A stretch of DNA of 64,000 bases from Cytospora piceicola (lineage: Eukaryota; Ascomycota; Sordariomycetes; Diaporthales; Cytosporaceae), in contig JALQBC010000012.1 of assembly GCA_023375675.1 (NCBI GenBank), forward strand, positions 558,001-622,000, given 5' to 3'. This document shows, in pieces, positions 1 through 12,343 of the stretch. The translations under genes were made by a program, and so were the position numbers. The notes beneath the pieces were generated by a model, which saw only the letters and a program-made list of their open reading frames with translations, did not search any database and was not told where the DNA came from. Each line of letters begins with the position of its first letter. Position 1 is the stretch's first letter.

Positions 1-1270
1 GTTGGGAGGCTTGTATGAAAGTTTCTCGGCTTGTTTCGCGAAATCAACGGCAGATTGGGCGATTCTGGCAGCACCGTGCGGCGGCGTGGAGCCGTGGCTG
101 GCTGCTTCTGTCTCGTTTACGGTCATGGTCGGTCGTTGGGCACGCGATCAGGGCCAGCCGGCATGAAGGGGGAGGCAAAAGGGTATCTCAAGAACCGCAA
201 AGGCTCAAAAAATGCATATATGTACACAAGTATAGTTTAAGAACGGAAGGCTTAGGCGCGAGTCCGATAAACGTCATAAGAACCTTGGAAATTTCCAAGG
301 TTATTAGATATAGTTATTAGAACCGGGAACGCCTGGGGCCGGCCTGGAGTAGCGGGCCGCTAACTTTCTTCTCGAACCGTTGAATGTGTTCCGACCCCAA
401 ATGATGTTTGCTGACTGGATGGCGAGACCCGGTGACCCTAAAGTCTCTAGGGATGGTCCTGGAGTCGTCTGCTCTGGATTATATGTAAGTCAAGCGTGCG
501 GATTGGGACAAAAGGGGGTAAAAAATTCAGGAAGAAGACTATCATTTAGGAGGGTCTCATGGTCTGTGCAGACCTTGAATGATCTGCAGATTGATGGGTC
601 CAGGATCCTGATTGTCAAGATTAAAAAATACCCGTCAGATCTGCCAATATCCATTATCAACAGCCACAATTGTCACCCACTCATCTTTTTGGGTCTTGGA
701 ATGCGTCATTCTGCAGGGTTGTTGAAGACGATGTGCGGCGTCTCAAATGGCCATGCCAACCAATTTGTCAGGTTTGTCTGGCTTAGCATGTGAAGATCGA
801 GCAAATTGAACCATAAGTGGTGAAGATGTTCGCAATAGTTTATTGAATGACGAGCTGAGATCAAACTGAGAAGAGGGTGGCAGATGTTATCGTTGCCGGG
901 AGGTATGATACTAATAATATTCATGTATACCTAGGTAGTTTCCAGTATACAGTACAAGGAATTCCCCGAAAAGGGTGGACTATCGCCTGTTCTCGCGTAT
1001 GCTGGTTTATCACTTTGCCAACTATATTATATACTCGAGTAGCTATCTATACCTGGTATTATGGCAGACGAAGGCTGCAACCGAACTTAGAGCCAATAAA
1101 GCTATTGAAGAAATCAGAAAGGACCAATTAGAATGGCAACAAGGAAAACCAGGCTTGACTATATGATGTGCAAATTATAAGTGAAGTATATGTTGGTACT
1201 TGGCTTCACTTGAGTAGTAGATACCTAGGTACCTAGGTACTTAGGCAGTGATTGATAATATAGCTGGACC
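1..1270. other. Left-edge spacer, no gene supported
   Basis: Only short overlapping open frames occur here, none with a recognisable domain or fungal codon bias. Two CCTAGGTA-type palindromic elements lie at about 926-937 and 1221-1245; in the second the core is repeated in tandem. No end of a neighbouring gene can be recognised at base 1. Confidence 0.6.
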
Positions 1271-1414
1271 CTAACCCTCTACAAGTCGGGAGTGGCTGCC
1301 GAACGCGTTGAAGATCCCTGGTTGGGCAAGCGCGATGCCGAGGTCCTCCAGGTCAAACGACAGGGGTTGCTGCAGAGGCACCTCAAACTTCGACTTGGCG
1401 GGTGACTTGATCTC
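1271..1414 (-). pseudogene. Orphan terminal-exon-like fragment
   Basis: On the minus strand a 48-codon stretch (47 residues plus TAG) follows a good 3' splice-like sequence (TGTAAACAG). It has the C/G-ending codon preference of the real genes here (many GAG, AAG, CTG, ATC, GCC, TTC codons) and reads EIKSPAKSKFEV...AFGSHSRLVEG. I do not recognise the family. No matching upstream exon is visible in the next few hundred bases of the same strand, so it is either a decayed remnant of a gene or the last exon of an uncharacterised one. The open frame continues to 1504, but that part looks non-coding. Confidence 0.35.
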
Positions 1415-1687
1415 CTGTTTACATACAAAGCCAATGGGAAAAACTGCTTCACATCTGCCTCGAGTACCAATTTTCCGTGACCTCTCGTGTGCTATCCTTT
1501 GCAACCATTGCTGACACCCACAATGAGCTCTGGATAAGCCTGGTCATCTAATCCTGCGGGGACGCTGTCCAAAACATCCTCCGAGTTAGCTTGTCTGCCA
1601 TAGCTCTCCCGGATAAGGCCTGCCCCTGCCCATAGCTCTCGACAATTACAATCCCGCCATACTCTACCTCACATATTCCCCGAGGCT

Positions 1688-4600
1688 ATGGCCTCTCTGC
1701 CGTCTCCCGACCTATCCCATCGGAAGCGCAAGCGAAGGCGCAGGCAGGACAAACCTGCCATAGCTGCCAGACTTGTCTTGGACGATCATGTGAAAGGGGA
1801 CATTGGTATTCTATCCGAGGACCTGGTTGCCGACCTCTTCCCACACTTGCAGCATAGTCAGTCAAATGCCGTACATCTGGTTTCTTGCGTGATTTGCTAT
1901 ATTTACGTCTATGACTTGCGCTGATGTGATCTGCTCCTGCTGCAGAGAGTGAAAAAGACGAAAGTGCGCCCCTCACACCCGATGTTCTACACGTCGCCTT
2001 TGCCCCATGGGCTCCCGAAACTACACCCGAGACCATCAACTGGACAATAGTGCCCGTCACTCAATCTTCGGCCCTCGCCCACTCGACTATCCAGTTCTCC
2101 CCCTCCTCCTTGGCTCTCCAGAGCTTTGCAACACATCTTCAACAAGTTGCGCCATCGAAACTGTCAAGCCATAGCCGGAGCGGAATCGAGATCCTGGTTT
2201 TGGACGTGGTGGCCTTATCCCTAGATACCGTATTTGTGAACCTTGAGGGGGAGCTCGCCCAGAGATTGGAAGATGGGGAGGGTACGTTCTTCCAGGACCA
2301 TCCCGACCCCGCTTCTGCTCAACTCAAGGGCAAGGCCGCTGCGATCGATTCGTCTCCGGAAGACCGCTTGAAGGCGGCGATCCGTGTTGCTCTTGGGACA
2401 TTGAAGGTTGTTCATACTGGCGACTTATTTCCCTTGCCCCTGGCCCCACACCCAGTAACCCACGTGCCGCCGAACCCTGGAAAGGTGACGCTGTGCGAAC
2501 CAGTTGCTCAGGGAATACTGTCGCCCTCAACCAAGATCATTGTCTCCCGAGGGCGTATCTATGCCAAGAATGGCCGCGCTTCCTCAGCCATCCAGTCAAC
2601 ACAGAAACTCAATGGGGTCGCTGAGGACGACGAGGACACCGCAAATGACCAGTTTTACTCAGCTGCCGAGGAGCGCTATAAGACGGAGAATGAGGTGAAA
2701 CCCGAAGGATCAGATATTCTGACAGAAGATGAGGAGTCCGGATTATCAATGGACGAGCACGATGATTTGTCAGATGATTCAATGGACGACATGATATCTC
2801 TGCAAACTCCGGCTTTACCAGCAACAGCCCCCAGCGGAATCTCAACGATTGCGGCAGGCACGCCAATGACACTGGGTCGCGGACGAAAGGCGAACGGTGT
2901 TAGCACACCTGGGTCCGTCTTCTCGAGTTTCACTACCACCACGGCTAGACTAGACCGGCCGCGTGGTCGCCTCTTCAAAGCGCAAGGTCTGATGAAGCAG
3001 ATACCACCCGAACTCCTCCACCCGAAAGTTGTCCCGGAAGATGATGAGGAGGCGCGAGCGTACGTGGATGTCAGCAATCTAACCAGGATAGGCTGCTTCT
3101 CGGGCGATTGGGTGAGGTTAGAGGCCGCAGAAGAGCCTCCAGCGAATGGCTTTGGGCAATTGAGCCTTGGGGGTCTCGGCGAAATCGATGAGGAGCCAAA
3201 TTGGCGCCCTGTCAGAGTCTTCGGACTCCCAGAAGGCTATTCCCAGCGGCCGGTGACGAGGATTGCGTACTCCAAGAACGACGAGAGGCGGCAATCCTTC
3301 TTCGAGTCACAGTTGCAGAAGCCGTCGAGTCCTGCGGTATACCTTTCACCAATATTGTTAGCCAACCTTGCCTCTCCACCATACCTACGACTATCGCCTC
3401 TGAAGAGCGGATCTCCCGTTCTGGCCAAAACGCCGCTATCTAAGTTGACAGGCTCATCGCAACCACCGTACGCGCGCGAGGTCACTTTACGGCATGTTAG
3501 GACCCCCAAATCGGTCGAGAGGGATGTGCAAGCAGCCGTCATGGCAGGAATAAAATGGTATTTTGAAAGGAAAATAAGGATATTGAAGAGCGGCGATTTG
3601 ATCGCATTCCCCATCGACACACAGCTTGGGAAAACACTGCAAGAATCCGAGGGCTTGGCTGTTGACGACATTCTCTCCTTGGCTGCATCAAGGAAATTCA
3701 ACCGGGGGCACAGCTTGCATTTAGACGAGGTGGTGTGGTTTCAGGTTTCTCATATCGTCCCCTTGAAGCGAGAGGCACCGGAGGAGGACCACGAAGCAGA
3801 TGTTTGGGGCTCAACTGCTTGTATTGACGTCTCTATGACTCTACTACAACAAACTGGCTCTGTGACTAGCCGTATCCCGGGCATCAAAGACAGCACGTGG
3901 AGATATTACCTGGGATTGAAAACCCCACCAGAACGGGCACTTCAGTCGTCTCCCATGGCAATTATGGAGCCAGAACGACTGCAAATCTCAACTTTGAGGA
4001 GACGCTTGCGAGAACTCCTGGCAGCAGCAACGAGCAAGAGAGCTATACATTTGAAAATGCCACCTCTTGCAATACTGCTGGTATCAACTCAAAGAAACAT
4101 CGGAAAAGCTACCGTTGCTACAGATGCTTGCCTTGATCTTGGTCTTCATACCTTTAATTTGGATGCATACGATATCGTTAATGAGGCGGGATCAGGAGGG
4201 AGCGACGTGAAGACCGAAGGCTTTCTGAAGAGCCGAGCGGAAAGGGCCATGAGTTGTGGACCCGACTGTTGCGCCCTGCTGATTCGGCATACTGAGGCGC
4301 TCACAGCTGACAGGATGGTATCGTCGATGAAAGAAATTCTGGCCGATGCGAGGGTACTTATTGCTACAACCACTGAGGTGGATAAGGTACCGGATGGGGT
4401 GAGAGGGTTGTTCACCCACGAACTCGAGATGAGCGCACCAGACGAGGGCGAGCGAGAGGCCATCCTGAGGAACGTCATCGACGACCGAGGCATCTCTCTA
4501 GATCCTGGTGTTGACCTAAGCAGCGTCGCGCTTAAAACTGCCGCTCTCGTCGCAGGTGATCTGGTCGATGTGGTCGACCGCGCCCTAGTTGCTCAGTATT

Positions 4601-6090
4601 CACGCCTCGAAAAGCTCACCTTCCAAGGAGCCAACACTTCACACGCCAAACTGACAGTTCGCGATCTGCAAGTAGCCGGTGGCCCAGCAGCACGCGGCCT
4701 TACATCCGTCGACTTCGACGTGGCTGTTGAAGCTGCGCGCAAGAACTTTGCTGACGCAATCGGCGCGCCAAAGATCCCGAACGTGAAGTGGGACGATGTC
4801 GGCGGTCTCGAGAACGTGAAGGACACCGTAGCAGAAACCATCCAGCTCCCTCTCGAGCGGCCAGAGCTGTTTGCTAAGGGCATGAAGAAGCGCAGCGGTA
4901 TCCTCTTCTACGGGCCTCCAGGAACAGGCAAGACATTACTCGCCAAGGCCATTGCGACGGAGTACAGCCTCAACTTCTTCAGTGTCAAGGGACCTGAGCT
5001 ACTGAATATGTACATCGGCGAAAGCGAAGCCAACGTGCGAAGGGTGTTTCAACGTGCGAGGGATGCGAGGCCGTGTGTTGTCTTCTTCGACGAGTTGGAC
5101 TCTGTGGCGCCGAAGAGGGGCAACCAGGGTGATAGCGGTGGTGTGATGGATCGTATTGTGAGTCAGCTGTTGGCCGAACTGGATGGCATGTCGGGTGGTG
5201 AGGACAATGCTGGTGGCGTATTTGTCATTGGTGCAACGAATCGGCCGGATCTCCTGGACTCGGCGTTGTTGAGGCCGGGCAGGTTTGACAAGATGTTGTA
5301 TCTGGGTGTGTCGGACACGCATGAGAAGCAGCAGACGATTTTGGAGGCCTTGACGAGAAAGTAAGTCGAACCATACCCCTCATGACTGCCCCCAAAAGGG
5401 TCCCAGAGCTGAATACTAGGCTAACCCGCAACCTTCAGATTCACCCTTCACCCAACAATCTCCCTCCGCGCCGTCGCGGAGAAGCTCCCCTTCACTTATA
5501 CTGGCGCAGACTTCTACGCCCTGTGCAGTGACGCCATGCTCAAAGCTGTAACGCGGCAGGCCGCCAATGTGGACGCAAAGATCAAGGTCCTGAACGCTGA
5601 GGCCGAGGCCGAGGGGAAGACACAACCCATCTCCACCGCAAACTTCTTCGATCACTATGCGACCCCTGAGGACATCGCCGTGATGGTCACCGAGGAGGAC
5701 TTTATGGACGCGCACCGGGAGTTGATACCCAGTGTGAGCGCGGGCGAACTGTCACACTACGAGCGGGTCAGGGCTACCTTCGAGGGCGGGAGGGATGCCA
5801 ATGGTGAGGCGGAGAAGCAACGGCCGGCACCCCTCAGTCTGGGGCAGAGGACGGTGTCGACTGCCTCGCAGCGGAGTGCGAAGGGTAAGGGGAAGTCGTT
5901 GACGGGGAAGGGCAAGGGCAAGGCTGTTGCCACAGGGAGTGATGCCGACGAGGTTGAGTATGAAGATGATTACGGTGTCGAGGCTGATGATGGTGGGGTG
6001 AACGGGATGAGCAAGAACAAAGGGAAAGGGAAGGCCGTTGCTGGGTTCCAAAATGGGACTGGCAGTGATGACGAGGGTCTGTATGATTGA
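1688..6090 (+). CDS. PEX6: PEX6, peroxisomal AAA-ATPase
   Basis: Type II AAA+ ATPase which, with Pex1, extracts ubiquitinated Pex5 receptor from the peroxisomal membrane for recycling. Exons 1688-1856, 1946-5360 and 5439-6090 give 1,411 residues, usual for filamentous fungi; introns are 89 and 78 bp. The first AAA cassette is degenerate: near residue 770 the Walker A is TQRNIGKAT, and the Walker B region (LLIRHTEAL) lacks the acidic pair. The second is canonical: GPPGTGKT at 1046-1053, FFDELDS with D1105/E1106, and the conserved ATNRPD...LRPGRFD segment. This N1-D1(weak)-D2(active) pattern is typical of Pex6. The C-terminal tail is acidic with repeated GKGK motifs. The ATG at 1688 opens exon 1, which splices in phase 1 to the long exon. 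The gene converges on the next gene with 237 bp between stop codons. Confidence 0.95.
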
Positions 6091-6327
6091 TTCGGGCTGC
6101 GAGAGCCGATCAGGATTTCTCACAGGTACATATCTCGAATATCAGCACGATCTTGGGTGAGATGCGCATGATCGTCTCCTGTCCGTGCGTGACTCCGTAT
6201 CGTCGATCATGCTGTTAATTGCTCCTTCGTCGGGTTTCGTACGATAAATATAGACCCAGAACAATGAAGAACGCAACGACGTGCTAGAATTTATGTCGCT
6301 TGTCAATTAGAACATCTCCTGCGACAA

Positions 6328-7635
6328 TCATGCTTTAGCTCCGTCCTCCATTACCACCGCTTCCTCTTCAGGCTCCTCCTTTATCATCGTCTGGCTCTCC
6401 ACCTTTGCGATCTCATCCGCGCCCACACTGGCTACCCTGGCCCCCGCGAACGTCCCCGCGAGGCTCGACTCGGCCGGCGGCACCCAGCTCGACGACGTGG
6501 GGCTCTGCACCGTCCGCAGGGCCTCGCCTGTGCCGGCGCCGTCCCCGCCGTCCTTCCACGCGCCTGACGTCGGCGACTGGAGACCTGCCCTCGCCCCTGT
6601 CCCGGCCTCGGTCGCGGACGGTTCCGCAGCTTCGGCGACGGAGAGCTGGGCCATCTCCCCCGTGGGGGGTCCTGCCGGCTCGGCCTCCCTCTTGGCCCTC
6701 TGGGCCTTCTCCTTGAGCGCCTGGACCCTGGCCCTCTTGGCCTGCTGCTCCATCTGCCTCCCCCTCTGGGCGGCCTCGTCGGCGAGGCCGCCCCGGCCCT
6801 GCGCCGCGCCGGCCTCGCGGACCGCCTGCGCCAGCCGGTTCGCGTGCTCCTCGGCGGCGGACCTCTCGCGCTCGGGCGCGGGGGGAGGGTCCAGCGCGGC
6901 GGGCGGGTGGGCGGACTTGTCCGCGGGCTGCCTGTACTTGGGCACGGGCGCGACGGAGCCCTTGGGCGGCTGCGTGAACTCGTCGAAGTAGATCTTGACG
7001 TGCTGCTTGAGCTCGCCGTACTCGTTCCACTCCTCGATCTCGACCATGTCCTACGGGGAGCGGGCGCGCCGCGGTCAGCTGGTTTGTCCCAGGTATGATG
7101 AGGGCGAGTAGATAGATTCGATATAGGTATAGATATAAAAGTAGGAAAGGGAAAGGCTCACCCCTAGCACCTGGCCCATCTGCACCAGCCCGGGTAGTTT
7201 CCGCTGTCGCCCGTCGGCGGCCTTGCCCGCGCGCTTGCCCCAGAGGATGCGCGCCCTGGCGTCGACGGAGAGGTCGACGGCCTTGAAGGGCACGCGGTTC
7301 GCGCGCAGGATGGTCTCGAGCCGCGAGGTCGCCGTGACGATGTGCATGTTCCCCGCGGTCAGGGAGGTGTAGATCCAGAGGGACGGGTCGTCGTCGGGGT
7401 GGACATTCTCCGGGACCTTGGCCTTGGCCTTGGCCTTGGTCTTGGTCTTGGCGTCCTTGTCCTTGGTCTTGGTCTTCTTGGCCGGGGCCTTGGGCTCGGT
7501 CGGTGCTGGTGCCGCCTTGTCCTCGGTCGGGGCGGCAGGAGCTGTGTCGGGGGCTGTAGCTTCGGCATGGGCGGGTGCCGGGGCAGGTGCCGGAGCTACG
7601 GCACTGCTGCCGCCGCTTGGTTCTTCGGATGACAT
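6328..7635 (-). CDS. SH3BGR/glutaredoxin-like fold protein
   Basis: Two exons on the minus strand, 7635-7162 and 7050-6328, phase 0, give 398 residues; the 111-bp intron uses donor GTGAGC and acceptor CCGTAG. Residues 1-80 are a low-complexity Ala/Pro then Lys/Thr-rich leader. Residues about 86-185 (WIYTSLTAGN...LPGLVQMGQVLGDMVEIEEWNEYGELK) match the thioredoxin-like fold of the SH3BGR family: a strand-helix beginning, a Leu-Pro before a strand, then a G-D-x-x-x-I-E-E-x-N-E-x-G-E-L-K-type end. The redox CxxC pair is absent, as usual in SH3BGR proteins. The C-terminal half (after about 190) is Ala/Glu/Arg-rich, probably coiled coil then disordered. The family has no settled biochemical role in fungi, so no function is assigned. 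It converges with PEX6. Confidence 0.75.
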
Positions 7636-7911
7636 GATGGGCTTTCGTGTCGTGCTGATCAGGAAGAAGAGGTTCGCAGTTGTAAATAGTTCGTGGTCGA
7701 TCGATCGCTCGGTCGCTCGTTCGCTCGTTGTCGCCGATAGGGGTAGCTGGAGTTGTCGGTTGTGGAAATGGTGATTGAGCCGGGGCGGCTTAGCAGTCAG
7801 TGCTCTTGGCTCGTTCGTCGTCTTGTTCCGTTTTGAGGAAAGGTGAGCAGGACAAATAAAGGTTGAAACGGGGAGCCAGGGTCAGCAAGCAACAAGGCGT
7901 GGCAAGAGGTT

Positions 7912-7958
7912 ACCTAGGTAGGTAGGCAGGTAGGTAGGCAGGTAGGTAGGTAGGTAGT
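7912..7958. repeat. GTAG(G/GC) microsatellite seeded on CCTAGGTA
   Basis: An imperfect tandem array of four- and eight-base units (GTAG, GTAGGCAG) begins with ACCTAGGTAG, the palindromic core found in many other spacers of this window. Confidence 0.8.
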
Positions 7959-10243
7959 GAGGTCTAGGGAGGCTGAAGAGGCAGGAGAGTGAGGCAGGGG
8001 GGAGGCTAGGGAGGTCAGCCATCCCATCATCCACTGATCAGGGCAGATCCAGTCGGGCTGAACAGGGCAGAGCTTCGAAAAGTATCAAGTGGATCCTCCA
8101 TCTAACTCACTAATCTATTCACTTTGACCATGACCAGAAATATCTACAATTCTGGATCACGTCTGGGATCTGGATAACTATTCATGTGTTTCCTTCAAGC
8201 TCGATACTTTGGGACACTATTTATCACTCTCTACTGTATACCTACCAACCTAATCGAGTAGGTATACTAAGTACCAATATAAGTACCAATGCACTGCATA
8301 TCTACCTAGGGTACATATGTACACGTTCAATCAATGATGTTGCTAGAGTGACGGGATATTCCCCATAATGTGACGTACTATTTTGGGGTTTGTCCACCCC
8401 AACCTCACCGTAAAATATAATACGTAATTTTGGGCGACCTGGAATGCTATGGAGGTGTGTGTACCCAGTACCATATGTACTATATGGTATGTATGGTTTC
8501 CAAGAATATCTGGTCATCCTTGTCAACAAACCCTGGAAGCCTCTTCCATCTTCTCATCCCGAAATAACAGCAATACTTACAAGGTTCCCCAGACGGAAAC
8601 CGTGCATGACGCCTTGGCAGGCCGATGTAACAGAAAGGACATCAACCAAGAATATCAATCCGGTATGACTTTGCCCTGAGCAACTCCGCTACAATTCTCC
8701 GCCTCATGAACGGCCTTTTTGGGCGGAGGAGGCGCTTTGGGTTGAGTCGGGAATATCAAAGACGATCATCATTGTGACAATCACCAAATCTCGTCAAACT
8801 ATGGGGTATCCTTTGACCAAATGTAGTGTGATCATCACATCAGCCACCAAACGACAGAGCATACAGGCTTCCAGAAACCCTTGATGCAAGAAAGACTTAT
8901 GTTCAATTCATGGAACCATTCTGGCTGATAGAAGGGGCTTGCTTTCGTCGACTGAAGGCTTCTCTGAGAGTTCTAAGGAGATGGCAAGGCCATTGGGTTG
9001 TGTGCGTGCAGGGTATCATAGCAAGAGCCTCGAGGCCATGTGCAGAATTACAACACGATGAGAGGACTGTTGCTCGCATTCGCGACTAGCCGGACCTCCA
9101 AGTTGCCAAGTGTTATCGACAAGAACCCTGGAAGACCAATGCATAAGAAGGGGCCCCAATTCTCAGGACGCCCTTCTCGATCCTAGGATATGCATATTAG
9201 CCCCCCTCCGAGACCCTAGATGGTGAGAAATATAGATGGGTCAAAGAGACACAGACGGGTTGAAATATATGGGCGACCACAAAAGTCTGTCTCCGTCCCG
9301 CCCCAAACACGTATCAGACAAACTACCTCGGGGGGACGATCCCGAAGACGATACAACAAGCGACTATGCAGCCTTGACAAATTTATATACTCGTATCTAG
9401 TCAGGAGACCGGGCTGGGCGGGGCGAACGTGCTGAATATGCTCCAGGGCCTTGATATGCGGTAGAGGTTGGGGATATTGAGAAATTAGGGGACAACAAAG
9501 TCCGGAGACGAACAGTCACAGCTGTGCACGTTACCTAGGTATCTCGCTGGACAAGGAGACAGCCTGAAAAAGGACGGTTGATGACGACTGAAGATCCGTA
9601 ATGAAAGCGACCAACGGCGGACGCTCGGAATGCACAAGGGCGTCCAAGTCATTTGAAGACATTTGAGCGGCCTACCTCGAAGGTTGCGGTGGCACCGCCC
9701 GGCCTCCTAGAGACCCAGCGGGTGATCAGGAGAAAACCATAGAGATCCACGGTTGCTGTCGAGCTTGAGATGGCATCCTATTTTGGGAAAAGTAAGCGGA
9801 GGCAGAGATGTTCGCAAGCAGGTCCATCAGGAGGTGGCACAGGTGCTCAGCTTACCATCGATCAGGCTGTCCGATTTGCTTCCCCGCCGGCAGTACGTTG
9901 ACGACGTAACGTCCGTCGTGGGAAGCCTGGGGCCGAGACCAAAAATCAAAAACGATCGCCGACGGTTTTTGGCAGAGGTTCTGGAACATGTTGCCAAGCG
10001 AATGATGGAGCGGTAGTGGCGAGAATCCTCATTATACCCCCAGGGCCCCTAATCACTCATCGCAGTGGAGGCAATATCTGTGTGTAAATATCTGTGTGTA
10101 CCGACGGCATACTCCGTGCCTCCATGCTCATCGTGGCGCCTCACCTCCCCCTCCACGGTGTAAGCCTAGGCCTAGCTCCCCCAGACCGGCCAGATTCCGC
10201 GAAGCCAACCGAGCGGATCACGGAATGGATGGCTTCAGAGGCA

Positions 10244-10280
10244 GAACGTGACCCCACGCTTTCTTTCCGGGGTCACGTTC
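10244..10280. repeat. Perfect 12-bp inverted repeat with 13-nt loop
   Basis: GAACGTGACCCC is followed after 13 bases by its exact reverse complement GGGGTCACGTTC. No gene ends nearby, so a terminator role is not implied. It could be a hairpin or a two-site protein-binding element. Confidence 0.75.
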
Positions 10281-11274
10281 CTCGGTACCAACTGGCACGC
10301 AGGACGGGAGCCCACGTTCCTGAGGTTTCACATTACTCAGCCTCGAGTTTCTAATTCTGGCCAGCTTCCAATCCTTCTCTGCATTCCTGACGACCGTTGG
10401 TCTGACCGTGGGGTAGCCCGAATGGACGGCGGCGTGCATCCCTTCTCGGCGACGATGGTAACACACAAAGCGGTGTGGACCCGAAAGCGCTTAATACGGG
10501 TGGGAAAAAATCCCTATCGGAAAACGGCGACAATATGGCCTTTTGATGGGTTGGTTGTTGTTGGGGGGTTGTAAAATAGGAGTAGCGAGCGGGGTCCGGT
10601 GTTGTGTGGGAAATTGGGATGGAGCTGTCGTACCCAGCGCAAACACCACAAGCTGAACTCTTTCGGCCGGGCAAGGCCCAAGAACTGATACCCCAATAGA
10701 AAACGCTTGAACCGCGAATTTCAAGCTATGCTCGAAGCTTTGCTCGAGCTCGTCAACGTATCTGCTTTCTCCTGGGTTGCGTGGCATTTACTTATGATTC
10801 AGGGTGAGACATGTGTTGTCGTGTCACGATGCCCTCGAACCCGACATGGTTGGCCAGCGCGGAGAGGGATTTCTTGTTGAGTGATAGGCAGGCAAGACCA
10901 TATGCGGTGTGGCCAACTTAAGGTTGGGAGATGACACGAAATGTCGTACATTTCTAGTGCATGTTGTTCTTCGGTTCATATCTAACCTTATTGCTGTATA
11001 GTGTAGACATGCAGGACATTTGGTAGGACATACCTAGGTGTTTCTACACCATAATCATGACCACATCCACATGCATCAGGGGTCTACGCTGTATACTATG
11101 TACCTCGGTAGCACTAGTCCGCTGGTGCCCGTACGAACCCGGACTATGTTGTATGTACCTTGCAGATCTGAATATCACCAGCCAATAGTAGATGTGCTGT
11201 ACCTGATATAAACGGGGATGGTATTTGACTGTTATGCATGATCCCAGCATCCCCACGGACTGGCCTGACAGGGG

Positions 11275-11318
11275 CTGTGAGCTCCCCTGTGAGCTCTCCC
11301 CTGTGAGCTCCCCTGTGG
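11275..11318. repeat. Short tandem repeat, unit CTGTGAGCTCCCC
   Basis: Just over three copies of a 13-base GC-rich unit, one copy with two extra bases. It lies about 500 bp upstream of the GPI-protein gene. Confidence 0.7.
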
Positions 11319-11827
11319 TACCCTGGAACCCTTCTGCTTGACAGGCATTATTGGTCAGAGGGTCCGGAGGCCCATCTGATTCCCATCTGAGTTCCATCTG
11401 CCTGGCAACGTCAACCCACCCGGCTGAAATTGCGCGCCTCCTTCCTTTCACTCTGTGCTGCTGGGCGCGGCTCACCTCCGAAACCCAACGTGCCGTCGTC
11501 CCCATCTCCCGTGTCCGTACTATGTAGAAAAGGACGCTCGCCCTCCCAACCATCGGCCATACGCGCTTCTTCCTTCCTGTCCTTACGCCAACGTGACCGC
11601 AACTGAACTCAGTCAATAACGACTTGTTGTGTTTCCTTTTCCCCCACGTCAGCCTCACTCCTTCAGCTTGCCTCGTGCAGCGTTTCATTCTTTATCAAGG
11701 CATATCGACAATCATAAACGACAAACCGTCAACCCCACGCTTTCACAGCTCAGACCCCAGATTTCGAATTTGCTTGTCGACTCTCACCAGTTACATACAT
11801 ACACCACACCACTTCCATACCATCAAG

Positions 11828-12343
11828 ATGCAGATCTCAAACATCCTCCTCACCGTCATGGCCACGGCCGCAACGATGGTCTCTGCCGAGGGCACCATTT
11901 CTACCACCAGTACCATGACCTCCACCCTGACCAAGGCTGTGACCCTGACTATGGTTTCGACGGCCATCTCCTCTTCATCACCCACGTCCACCACCGCCGC
12001 CGCCGTCACGACCCACAAGGCACCCGTCATCGCCGTGGTCGCGCCGTCTTCCTCTTTCTCCTCGTCCGCCTCCGCCTCCGCCTCCGTCTCCCACGTCTCT
12101 TCGGTCCGCCCAACAGGCGCTTACCCCCCAGTGGGCACTGTGACCGGCATCTCCCGCTCAAACTCCACCATGACCAAGTCTTCCTCCAAGACGGCGTCCA
12201 CTGCCGGCTCCAGCGACTCCTCCTCAGCCTCCTCCGCCTCGGCCTCCGCGGGCGCGGCAAGCTCTGGCGCCGCGGCAGGTCTCCAGGCCATGCAGGGCGG
12301 CCTCCTCCTCGGCGCCCTGGGAGCCCTGGCCATGATGATCTAA
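11828..12343 (+). CDS. Small GPI-anchored Ser/Thr-rich cell-surface protein
   Basis: Single exon, 171 residues. The N-terminus (MQISNILLTVMATAATMVSAEG) is a classic secretory signal peptide, cleaved probably near residue 20. The mature chain is almost wholly Ser, Thr, Ala and Val with many potential O-glycosylation sites and one N-x-T sequon (NST). The C-terminus is a small-residue stretch (SSGAAAG) followed by a hydrophobic tail (GGLLLGALGALAMMI) with no charged end, which is the pattern of a GPI-attachment signal. The ATG was chosen because it is the first that gives a signal peptide and it follows a leader rich in CA (CATACCATCAAG); the open frame runs upstream but without coding character. 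Such proteins are common wall or membrane proteins of filamentous fungi; no specific function is known. Confidence 0.78.
   Translation: MQISNILLTVMATAATMVSAEGTISTTSTMTSTLTKAVTLTMVSTAISSSSPTSTTAAAVTTHKAPVIAVVAPSSSFSSSASASASVSHVSSVRPTGAYPPVGTVTGISRSNSTMTKSSSKTASTAGSSDSSSASSASASAGAASSGAAAGLQAMQGGLLLGALGALAMMI

Larger units (their letters stand above)
7636..11827. other. 4.2-kb gene-poor spacer
   Basis: No frame above about 110 codons has recognisable content or coding bias. The stretch holds a GTAGG-type microsatellite (7912-7958), further CCTAGGTA elements near 8303, 9533 and 11032, a perfect 12-bp inverted repeat at 10244-10280 and a short GC-rich tandem repeat at 11275-11318. The first 100-200 bases are presumably the promoter and leader of the minus-strand SH3BGR-like gene, and the last part is the leader of the GPI-protein gene. 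Confidence 0.6.

Noticed and set aside
6413..7030. Antisense and shifted frames (Arg/Gly/Ala-rich) over the SH3BGR-like gene
   Set aside because: Shadow frames of a GC-rich, Ala/Glu-rich coding exon.
11624..11827. In-frame upstream extension of the GPI-anchored protein
   Set aside because: It would bury the signal peptide 68 residues inside; the segment has leader-like composition.
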